Below are positions 1 through 4,805 of a DNA stretch of 5,253 nucleotides, in pieces (within the stretch, counting starts at the first letter, position 1; each line of letters opens with the position of its first letter). The stretch lies in contig DHOF01000075.1 of NCBI GenBank assembly GCA_002411615.1, positions 1 through 5,253 on the forward strand, written 5' to 3'. The stretch comes from Ruminococcaceae bacterium UBA5397 (GTDB taxonomy: Bacteria; Bacillota; Clostridia; Oscillospirales; Acutalibacteraceae). A model generated the notes under the pieces. The model ran no database searches, had not been told where the DNA came from, and was given only the letters and a program-made list of their open reading frames with translations. Position numbers and translations under genes: made by a program.

Positions 1-256
1 TCACTTTGCCTGAAACGGTTGCGTGGATCGGCGCACTGACAAAAGCAGGACTTTCGGCGATTTTTTGTCCCACCGTGACGAGGTCACCCGTTTTCACCAG
101 CGGAGCACAAGGCGCACCCACATGCATGGACATAGGGATTACGACTTGTGAAGGTGCTGGCATGGAAACGGATTGCTTTTGTGCTGTGTTCTTGCGATGA
201 GGAACTGCAGCACCGCCATGTGTTTTAAATGGCGTCGAGGGAAAGTTCAATTCCAT
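1..256 (-). CDS. rnfC: RnfC, electron transport complex subunit C (N-terminal part, cut by window edge)
   Basis: Only the first 85 codons are present; the gene continues beyond base 1. RnfC is the peripheral NADH- and FMN-binding, iron-sulfur subunit of the Rnf complex, which couples ferredoxin:NAD+ electron transfer to Na+ or H+ transport across the cytoplasmic membrane. The translation begins MELNFPSTPFKTHGG and continues with the family's N-terminal barrel-like segment: the PAPSQVVIPMSMHVGAPCAP stretch at about residues 33-52, VKTGDLVTVGQKIAE at about 54-68, then SPAFVSAPIHATVSGKV. This matches the family pattern of a P-L-x-H-x-G-A-P-C-x-P-x-V-x-x-G-D segment followed by a 'SAPVHSSVSG'-like end. 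The start is supported by GGAGG at 264-268, seven bases upstream of the ATG. It lies downstream of apbE, NusG-II and Gx genes on the same strand, which fits an Rnf operon. The NADH, FMN and cluster-binding regions lie outside the window. Confidence 0.9.
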   Translation of the reverse strand, partial: MELNFPSTPFKTHGGAAVPHRKNTAQKQSVSMPAPSQVVIPMSMHVGAPCAPLVKTGDLVTVGQKIAESPAFVSAPIHATVSGKV

Positions 257-276
257 GTTTCTGCCTCCAATACTTT

Positions 277-299
277 CCTTATTTATATAAAAAATAAGG
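277..299 (-). repeat. Small inverted repeat between the Gx gene and rnfC
   Basis: CCTTATTT (277-284) and AAATAAGG (292-299) form a perfect 8-bp stem with a 7-nt AT-rich loop in the 68-bp gap before rnfC, ending eight bases from the rnfC GGAGG. It has only two G-C pairs and no following U-run, so it is unlikely to terminate transcription. It could be an mRNA processing or stability hairpin that sets rnfC expression apart from the upstream genes, or chance in an AT-rich spacer. I found no convincing internal -35/-10 pair here. Confidence 0.35.
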
Positions 300-324
300 T
301 GACATAAATTGCATACCCACATAT

Positions 325-846
325 TTAGGTATGGATCCGCCCAAGGATCGGAAGGATGATTCTAAGAACAAGACCGGTTATGATGCCGGTTCCAATTCCA
401 AATAGAATCAACCAGGGAATATAAAAAACCACAGCCGGGGTTGTCAAAAGTGCAGCAACGCAGAGTTGGGCACCATTATGAGTAAGAGCACCGGCTACAC
501 CGAGACCGATATAGCCAAACGGCTGAGATTTTATACGAAGAAGAAGCCAGACAACAAAAGTACTGGCAAGACCGCCGGCGGTACTCATCATCAGAGCAAC
601 CGATCCGCGGGTCATTCCGGCAAAAAGCCCTTTTAAAAGGGCAATACAGAGCGCCGGGATTAGGCCGACCGAGCCGGCCGCATACATCGTGACAATATTG
701 GACAACCCCAATTTTGCCCCCGGTGGGAGCATGGGGATAGGGGGAATCAGAGATTCCAAGCCGGAAAGCACAAGTGCCAAAGCTCCCAACAGCCCAATAA
801 AAGCAACGTCTTTTGTGTTTTTAGAGATATTATTTAAATCTTTCAT
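325..846 (-). CDS. Gx transporter family / HepS-like (heptaprenyl diphosphate synthase component I family) membrane protein
   Basis: A 173-residue, very hydrophobic protein with about five to six membrane segments (roughly residues 14-30, 47-70, 83-103, 111-133 and 138-165). Sequence features fit the family annotated as Gx transporter or 'heptaprenyl diphosphate synthase component I' (Pfam Hpre_diP_synt_I): P-P-G-A-K-L-G-L-S-N-I-V at 41-52, S-T-A-G-G-L-A-S at 88-95, and G-V-A-G-A-L-T-H-N-G-A-Q-L at 116-128. The prenyl-synthase name is historical. The layout resembles small substrate-binding membrane proteins of ECF-type transporters, and the substrate is unknown. Its ATG overlaps the TGA of the upstream NusG-II gene (ATGA, 843-846) and there is no strong Shine-Dalgarno sequence, so translational coupling is likely. 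Its place between apbE and rnfC suggests a role tied to Rnf assembly, a flavin or quinone precursor, or redox metabolism. That role is inference. Confidence 0.82.
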   Translation of the reverse strand: MKDLNNISKNTKDVAFIGLLGALALVLSGLESLIPPIPMLPPGAKLGLSNIVTMYAAGSVGLIPALCIALLKGLFAGMTRGSVALMMSTAGGLASTFVVWLLLRIKSQPFGYIGLGVAGALTHNGAQLCVAALLTTPAVVFYIPWLILFGIGTGIITGLVLRIILPILGRIHT

Positions 847-1208
847 CCGGTCATACCATCTACTTGACTATTCTTTCCAATGATCCGAACAACGACCTTT
901 GCAGGAAGACAGACAGCCACTTGGCCTGGACTGGAAATCTTTCCGGTTCGTACACAGATCTGATCAGGACAATCACTGCTTTGAAAAGAAATCTTTCCGG
1001 GTTCTAGAAGAAGTTTTACATGATAGTCGCCACCAATGTCGATTATTTCTGTCTGCGTTTGTGTTGCAAGGTTGTAGCGGGCAATTTCACTTCCATTTTC
1101 TTCTATCACTGCGATTCCTGCATCATGGCTTTTTTGAGTCCAGAAGAGCAAACAAACGCCAAGAATTAAGAAAGGAATAATCAATAATAAATCTTTTTTC
1201 TTAAACAT
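843..1208 (-). CDS. NusG domain II-containing membrane-anchored protein
   Basis: A 121-residue protein with a lysine-rich start (MFKKK), one membrane segment at about residues 7-23, and a compact domain that should lie outside the cytoplasm by the positive-inside rule. The C-terminal half carries the hallmark of the stand-alone NusG domain II family: S-D-C-P-D-Q-I-C-V-R-T-G at 78-89, then I-S-S-P-G-Q-V-A-V-C-L-P at 91-102, with cysteines at 80, 85 and 100. Despite its name it lacks the NusG N-terminal domain and is unlikely to be a transcription factor. Proteins of this family often sit beside Gx-transporter, ApbE/FMN-binding and Rnf genes in Firmicutes, but no function is established that I know of. 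AGGTG at 1216-1220 lies seven bases before the ATG. The gene follows apbE by 34 bp and overlaps the next gene by four bases, so all belong to one transcript. Confidence 0.87.
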   Translation of the reverse strand: MFKKKDLLLIIPFLILGVCLLFWTQKSHDAGIAVIEENGSEIARYNLATQTQTEIIDIGGDYHVKLLLEPGKISFQSSDCPDQICVRTGKISSPGQVAVCLPAKVVVRIIGKNSQVDGMTG

Positions 1209-1242
1209 GTGGAAACACCTAATCTGAAAAATAAGTTCGCGG

Positions 1243-2301
1243 TCAATTTGCCATCGAATAGTCGGAAGTATTCGTCAGCTCGAATTTTCCTTTGAGATCA
1301 CTGCTGACAGTTACTTTTCCGTTTTGGTCTACAAAAACGATTCCGGCCTGATAGTTTTCGGCAAGCTTCATCCCATCGTCCAAACCGAGAACAAAACAGG
1401 CGGTGGAAAGTGCGTCACTTAAAGCACCATTGTCACAGACAACAGAAACAGAAACAAGTCCATTGTCTTCCGGCATTCCGCTTTTTGGATTCAGCAGGTG
1501 ATGGTAAGTCTTACCATCCTGCGTAAATTCTTTTTCGTAAGTGCCTGAGGTGGAGACAAACTGTCCACCTTCCATGCTGATGGTGCCGATACTGCCTGCA
1601 TTTCCGTCTGCGGTTTTCGGGTCACGAATTGCAACACTCCAGTTGGAGTTTCCGGGCTTTTTCCCATAGAGCCCAATACTGCCGCCGACCGCTACAATGC
1701 CGGCATCAATTCCGGCATTTTGATAGGCTGCGACAACGTCGTCACAAGCGGCGCCTTTTCCGATTGATCCCAAATCAATGCCTTCATAGTGCTTTTTAAG
1801 GGAAGCAGTGCTGTCTGCCTCATTGATTCTGAGATCTTGGTAATTGACGTAAGGCAGAAATTTTTGCAGCTCATCTTGAGAAGGAACCCGCTGATTGCTG
1901 CCGCCAAAATTCCAGAGAGAAGTGATCGGCAGAATGGTCGGATCGAAAAATCCATTGCTTTTCTGTGCAACATCTAAGCTGACTTTCAGAATAGAAATGG
2001 TTTTGGGATCAATTTTTTCCCATGTAGAACCAGCGGCGTTATTTAAACGGGAAATGTCGCTGTCATCCACTCGCCAGGAGATTTTGTCCTCTAAATCAGT
2101 AACCGCCTGAGAACCAGTTGTTAAAGCGGCTTGCGCATTTTTGCCATAAACAACTTGCTGAACGTAAGTACCCATTGCCCAGCTTGTGGATTCTTGACTT
2201 TGTGTCCGGTAGCCGTAATTAACCCACAGATAAATAAGGACTGCGGCAATTACAGCAAGAACCGCACAGAGGGAAATTGTGATTTTTTTCTTCTTTGTCA
2301 T
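1243..2301 (-). CDS. apbE: FAD:protein FMN transferase (ApbE family)
   Basis: A 352-residue enzyme that moves FMN from FAD onto a Ser/Thr of target proteins, classically RnfG, RnfD and NqrB/C, on the outer face of the membrane using Mg2+. It has a lysine-rich N-terminus and one membrane segment (about residues 8-27) without a clear lipobox, so it is probably anchored by that helix. Family motifs appear in order: A-M-G-T at 42-45, D-S-D-I-S-R-L-N at 80-87, G-F-F-D-P-T at 117-122, D-L-G-S-I-G-K-G-A at 176-184, G-G-S at 206-208, S-T-S-G-T-Y-E at 250-256, H-H-L-L-N-P-K-S-G at 267-275 and S-D-A-L-S-T-A at 295-301, the last covering the usual metal-binding D and T. The frame is open to an ATG at 2370, but that codon lies upstream of the promoter. 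The ATG at 2301 has GGAGG (2307-2311) five bases away. It is first in the operon leading to rnfC, whose partners are its likely substrates. Confidence 0.93.
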   Translation of the reverse strand: MTKKKKITISLCAVLAVIAAVLIYLWVNYGYRTQSQESTSWAMGTYVQQVVYGKNAQAALTTGSQAVTDLEDKISWRVDDSDISRLNNAAGSTWEKIDPKTISILKVSLDVAQKSNGFFDPTILPITSLWNFGGSNQRVPSQDELQKFLPYVNYQDLRINEADSTASLKKHYEGIDLGSIGKGAACDDVVAAYQNAGIDAGIVAVGGSIGLYGKKPGNSNWSVAIRDPKTADGNAGSIGTISMEGGQFVSTSGTYEKEFTQDGKTYHHLLNPKSGMPEDNGLVSVSVVCDNGALSDALSTACFVLGLDDGMKLAENYQAGIVFVDQNGKVTVSSDLKGKFELTNTSDYSMAN

Positions 2302-2306
2302 TCTTA

Positions 2307-2311
2307 CCTCC
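2307..2311 (-). promoter_or_regulatory. Ribosome binding site deciding the apbE start
   Basis: GGAGG on the minus strand, five bases before the ATG at 2299-2301. It supports the 352-residue product that begins with MTKKKK, directly before the membrane segment. The in-frame ATGs at 2370 and 2313 lack an equally good site. Confidence 0.85.
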
Positions 2312-2332
2312 ATACCTTTGCAGACGTTTTCT

Positions 2333-2360
2333 ATTATAGCACGATTCGTCCAAATGTCTA
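2333..2360 (-). promoter_or_regulatory. Sigma-A-type promoter of the apbE-rnfC operon
   Basis: On the minus strand, TAGACA (2355-2360, five of six consensus bases) is followed after 16 bases by a perfect TATAAT (2333-2338). Transcription would start near 2326, giving a leader of about 25 bases that contains the apbE ribosome binding site. This places the alternative apbE start at 2370 outside the transcript. Sequences related to the nearby palindrome flank the -10 element: TTTGGACG at 2347-2354 in the spacer, and GAAAACGTC at 2323-2331 over the predicted start point. An operator here is possible. Confidence 0.75.
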
Positions 2361-2448
2361 GTTTTTTCATTCATAATTCATTCACGCAATCTTTAAAAAT
2401 GGGGAAAAGCATTGTATTATTAAACTGGATTGCACAAAAGTCTTAACT

Positions 2449-2482
2449 ATTTTTGGACGTTTTGCTGAAAACGTCCAAAAAT
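2449..2482. repeat. Perfect 15-bp inverted repeat in the divergent intergenic region
   Basis: The arms are ATTTTTGGACGTTTT (2449-2463) and AAAACGTCCAAAAAT (2468-2482), separated by GCTG, with no mismatch. On each strand the T-rich side comes first and the A-rich side last, the reverse of an intrinsic terminator. The neighbouring genes also point away from it, so no terminator is needed. It lies 36 bp upstream of the -10 of the rightward genes and about 90 bp behind the apbE -35. A protein binding site (operator or activator site) for a dimeric regulator is the best reading, and I do not recognise the motif as a named regulator's site. A short mobile-repeat relic is an alternative. Confidence 0.85.
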
Positions 2483-2514
2483 CAAGTGGCTTGTCTTCTA
2501 ATCTTAATCCGGTA

Positions 2515-2523
2515 TGTTATACT
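2515..2523 (+). promoter_or_regulatory. Probable extended -10 promoter for ybaK-like gene and trmB
   Basis: TGTTATACT combines a TGn extension with TATACT (2518-2523, five of six consensus bases). There is no good -35 at 16-18 bp: the sequence there is CTTCTA-like, and TTGTCT at 2491 is 21 bp away. Transcription would start near 2530, giving a leader of about 25 bases. The weak -35 together with the upstream palindrome would suit activator dependence, but this is inference. Confidence 0.55.
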
Positions 2524-2555
2524 AATTAATAAAACAGTTGGAAAAGAGGGAAAAT

Positions 2556-3050
2556 ATGGAGGAAGCCGCTAAACAAGTAAAGGAATATCTTTCTTCTTAT
2601 GGATTAGGAGAACGCGTGATGGAGTTTGATACTTCCAGTGCGACGGTTGAGCTGGCAGCAAAAGCAGTTGGGGTAGTTCCGGCGCAGATTGCAAAGACCA
2701 TCTCTTTTGTGGCACAAGATGGATATGGGTGTATTTTAATCGTAACTTCCGGTGACTGTAAAATAGAAAACCATAAATTTAAGGAAACATTCGGGATGAA
2801 AGCAAAGATGCTTTTGGCACCTCAGGTAGAACTGCTGACAGGTCACCCGATCGGAGGAGTTTGCCCTTTCTTATACCCGCCGTGCGCAAAAGTTTACCTC
2901 GACCAGTCTCTTCGCCGCTTTGAGACGATTTATCCCGCAGCGGGAACCTCCAATTCTGCGGTCAAACTGACCTGTGAAGAGCTGGAAACAGTTTCTAAAT
3001 GCTGCGGCTGGGTCGATGTCTGTAAAAACAGGGAGGAACAAAGAACATGA
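2556..3050 (+). CDS. YbaK/EbsC-family protein, probable aminoacyl-tRNA editing hydrolase
   Basis: A 164-residue soluble, single-domain protein of the YbaK/EbsC family. Members free-standing from synthetases usually hydrolyse mischarged tRNAs such as Cys- or Ala-tRNA(Pro). Visible features include S-S-A-T-V-E-L-A-A-K-A-V-G-V at 27-40, Q-I-A-K-T-I-S-F at 44-51 with the conserved lysine K47, the G-H-P-I-G-G-V-C-P-F loop at 96-105 typical of the substrate pocket, and A-A-G-T-S-N-S-A-V-K-L at 128-138 near the end. The length is normal for the family. The exact substrate cannot be read from sequence. The frame also has an in-frame TTG at 2538, but the ATG at 2556 follows AGAGGG by five bases and gives the usual N-terminus. 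It overlaps trmB by four bases, so both tRNA-related products are made from one message and probably coupled in translation. Confidence 0.88.
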   Translation: MEEAAKQVKEYLSSYGLGERVMEFDTSSATVELAAKAVGVVPAQIAKTISFVAQDGYGCILIVTSGDCKIENHKFKETFGMKAKMLLAPQVELLTGHPIGGVCPFLYPPCAKVYLDQSLRRFETIYPAAGTSNSAVKLTCEELETVSKCCGWVDVCKNREEQRT

Positions 3051-3700
3051 GAATGCGTGCAAAGCCATGGGCAACTCCGGAACTAAATGCATGCCCGTTC
3101 TTTTTGAGAGATCCGTTTTCCCTCAAAAATCATTGGTTGGAATGGTTCCCCGTGCGTCAGCCGCTTCATTTGGAATTGGGCTGCGGCAAAGGTTGGTTTC
3201 TTGCGGGAATGGCGCCCTCTCACCCTAAGATCAATTTTTTGGGAATTGATATGAAAGATGCAGTGCTGGCGCCCGGTAAGCGGAAAATTGAAGAAGCTTT
3301 CGAGGATCGTCCCATTTCAAATGTTGCATTGACGGCGTATGATATCGAGCGGCTGCCTGATATTATGGGGCCTCAGGATCAAGTGGAGCGAATTTATATT
3401 AATTTTTGCAATCCATGGCCGCGTCCGCGCCATCACAAACGGCGTCTGACGCATCCGAGACAGTTAGAGCTTTATAAAACAATTCTCAGTCCAAATGGAG
3501 AAATCTTTTTTAAAACGGACGACGATGCGCTTTTTAAAGATTCTCTCGACTATTTTGGGGAGGCTGGATTCGAAATCTATGAGCATACATATGATCTTCA
3601 TGCGGAAAATTGTTCCAAAAATGTTTTGACAGAGCATGAAGAAATGTTTATGCAAAAGAAAATTCCGATAAAAGCATTAAAGGCACGAAGAAAAGCTTGA
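3047..3700 (+). CDS. trmB: tRNA (guanine-N7-)-methyltransferase TrmB
   Basis: A 217-residue SAM-dependent enzyme that forms m7G at position 46 in the tRNA variable loop. It begins M-R-M-R-A-K-P-W-A, the usual start of clostridial TrmB. The SAM-binding motif L-E-L-G-C-G-K-G is at 42-49, followed by L-G-I-D at 65-68, the TrmB signature N-F-C-N-P-W-P-R-P-R-H-H-K-R-R-L-T-H-P at 119-137, G-E-I-F-F-K-T-D at 151-158, and the C-terminal T-E-H-E-E-M-F at 195-201. The length is typical. Compared with the textbook signature 'NF-(P/S)-D-PWPK', the Asp of D-P-W is Asn122 here and the Lys is Arg126; the 'GIE' acidic residue is Asp68. These look like conservative lineage variants, but they touch the catalytic and SAM-ribose region. 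The start overlaps the stop of the YbaK-like gene (ATGA), with GGGAGG at 3031-3036 ten bases upstream. The stop codon lies inside the -35 of the next promoter, and no terminator is seen after it. Confidence 0.94.
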   Translation: MRMRAKPWATPELNACPFFLRDPFSLKNHWLEWFPVRQPLHLELGCGKGWFLAGMAPSHPKINFLGIDMKDAVLAPGKRKIEEAFEDRPISNVALTAYDIERLPDIMGPQDQVERIYINFCNPWPRPRHHKRRLTHPRQLELYKTILSPNGEIFFKTDDDALFKDSLDYFGEAGFEIYEHTYDLHAENCSKNVLTEHEEMFMQKKIPIKALKARRKA

Positions 3701-3725
3701 CAGAATGAAAAAGCATGATTATAAT
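3697..3725 (+). promoter_or_regulatory. Perfect consensus sigma-A promoter for metN-metI
   Basis: TTGACA (3697-3702) and TATAAT (3720-3725) are separated by exactly 17 bases, matching the consensus in all 12 positions. The trmB stop TGA (3698-3700) lies within the -35. Transcription should start near 3732, giving a leader of about 63 bases. A second, poorer -10-like TATATT at 3754-3759 has no matching -35. A full-consensus promoter suggests strong basal transcription, kept in check, if at all, by a repressor rather than by an activator. Confidence 0.85.
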
Positions 3726-3794
3726 AACCATACAATACATATCTGTTTAGTAGTATATTATGGGGATTAACCTCAAGAAGAGGAGAACACAGGA

Positions 3795-4805
3795 ATGAGC
3801 GAAACAATGATTCAGATCGAATCACTTTCCAAAACATATGAGACCAAAGTGGGATCCGTACATGCACTACAGAACATTGATCTTCAAATTCAAAAAGGTG
3901 AGATTTTTGGAATTATCGGAATGAGCGGTGCCGGGAAGAGCACACTAGTACGATGTATTAATATGCTGGAGCGGCCGACTTCCGGTAAGGTGATTTTTGA
4001 TGGTCAAGATATGGCGGCCATGAATGAAAATGAGCTGCGCAAAGCAAGGCAGTCTATGAGTATGATTTTTCAGCAGTTCAATTTGCTGATGCAGCGCACC
4101 GCAGAGCAGAATATTTGTTTTCCGCTGGAGATTGCGGGTGTTTCGAAAGAACAAGCAAAAAAGAGAGTGACGGAGCTTTTGGAATTGGTAGGGCTTTCCG
4201 ACCGCGCAAAAAGTTATCCGAATCAGCTTTCCGGCGGACAAAAGCAGCGTGTCGCGATCGCCAGAGCACTTGCTTTGGAGCCGAAGGTTTTGCTTTGTGA
4301 TGAGGCGACTTCCGCACTTGACCCTACAACAACGGTCAGCATTCTGAAACTGTTAAAAGAGATCAATACCCGTCTTGGAATTACAATCGTAATCATTACG
4401 CATCAGATGAGCGTGATTGAGGAAATTTGTAATCGTGTGGCGATTATCAGTGACAGTAAAATCGCTGAATGCGGAGAAGTACAGGAGATTTTTCGCAATC
4501 CAAAAACGGAAGCAGCACGCCGCCTAGTGCTTCCGGAAACGGTTAGCTCTGGAAAAGGGGTAGGAACCCGTAAGATCCGTATGGTGTTTGATGGAGTTTC
4601 TTCTTCGGAACCGGTCGTTGCGGAATTGGTCCTTCACTTTCGAATGCCGGTCAATATTATGCATGCGGATACAAAGGATGTCGGCGGAACAGCAATGGGG
4701 CAGATGCTGCTTCAGCTGCCGGCTGACCCGGAGATTGCAGATAAGATGATCGAATTTATCAAGGCGCGGGGATTGACGGTAGAGGAGGTGAGTGACCGTG
4801 GATAA
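3795..4805 (+). CDS. metN: Methionine ABC transporter ATP-binding protein MetN
   Basis: A 336-residue cytoplasmic ATPase of the MetNIQ importer for L- and D-methionine. The nucleotide-binding domain has Walker A G-M-S-G-A-G-K-S-T at 42-50, the Q-loop F-Q-Q-F-N-L-L at 92-98, signature L-S-G-G-Q at 145-149, Walker B V-L-L-C-D-E at 165-170 with the D-loop S-A-L-D, and switch histidine H203. A C-terminal extension at about 259-333 matches the NIL regulatory domain, which in MetN binds methionine and inhibits transport when the cell has enough. This extension separates MetN from other small amino-acid ATPases. The start ATG has AGGAG at 3781-3785, nine bases upstream; an in-frame ATG at 3807 is a less likely alternative. 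A small CCTC/GAGG hairpin at 3771-3783 touches the ribosome binding site but is too short to call regulatory. It overlaps metI by eight bases. A substrate-binding lipoprotein (metQ) is expected downstream, outside the window. Confidence 0.94.
   Translation: MSETMIQIESLSKTYETKVGSVHALQNIDLQIQKGEIFGIIGMSGAGKSTLVRCINMLERPTSGKVIFDGQDMAAMNENELRKARQSMSMIFQQFNLLMQRTAEQNICFPLEIAGVSKEQAKKRVTELLELVGLSDRAKSYPNQLSGGQKQRVAIARALALEPKVLLCDEATSALDPTTTVSILKLLKEINTRLGITIVIITHQMSVIEEICNRVAIISDSKIAECGEVQEIFRNPKTEAARRLVLPETVSSGKGVGTRKIRMVFDGVSSSEPVVAELVLHFRMPVNIMHADTKDVGGTAMGQMLLQLPADPEIADKMIEFIKARGLTVEEVSDRG

Noticed and set aside
312..333. CATACC/GGTATG inverted repeat over the stop of the Gx-family gene
   Set aside because: Only six base pairs with a 10-nt loop and no U-run. 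It is within chance for an AT-rich spacer.
899..1180. 93-codon plus-strand frame opposite the NusG-II gene
   Set aside because: It lies almost wholly antisense to a well-supported gene, lacks a ribosome binding site, and has a composition typical of an out-of-frame shadow.
2449..2482. Intrinsic transcription terminator at the palindrome
   Set aside because: No T-run follows the stem on either strand, the stem itself is AT-rich at its ends, and flanking genes diverge, so no transcript is expected to end here.
2538..2555. TTG start adding six codons to the YbaK-like protein
   Set aside because: The ATG at 2556 has AGAGGG at a suitable distance, while TTG at 2538 lies within about eight bases of the predicted transcription start and has no ribosome binding site.
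3771..3783. CCTC-AAGAA-GAGG hairpin at the metN ribosome binding site
   Set aside because: A four-base-pair stem is too weak to claim control of translation.
3732..3794. SAM-I riboswitch or T-box ahead of metN
   Set aside because: The leader is too short, and I could not find the expected conserved helices or a terminator stem.
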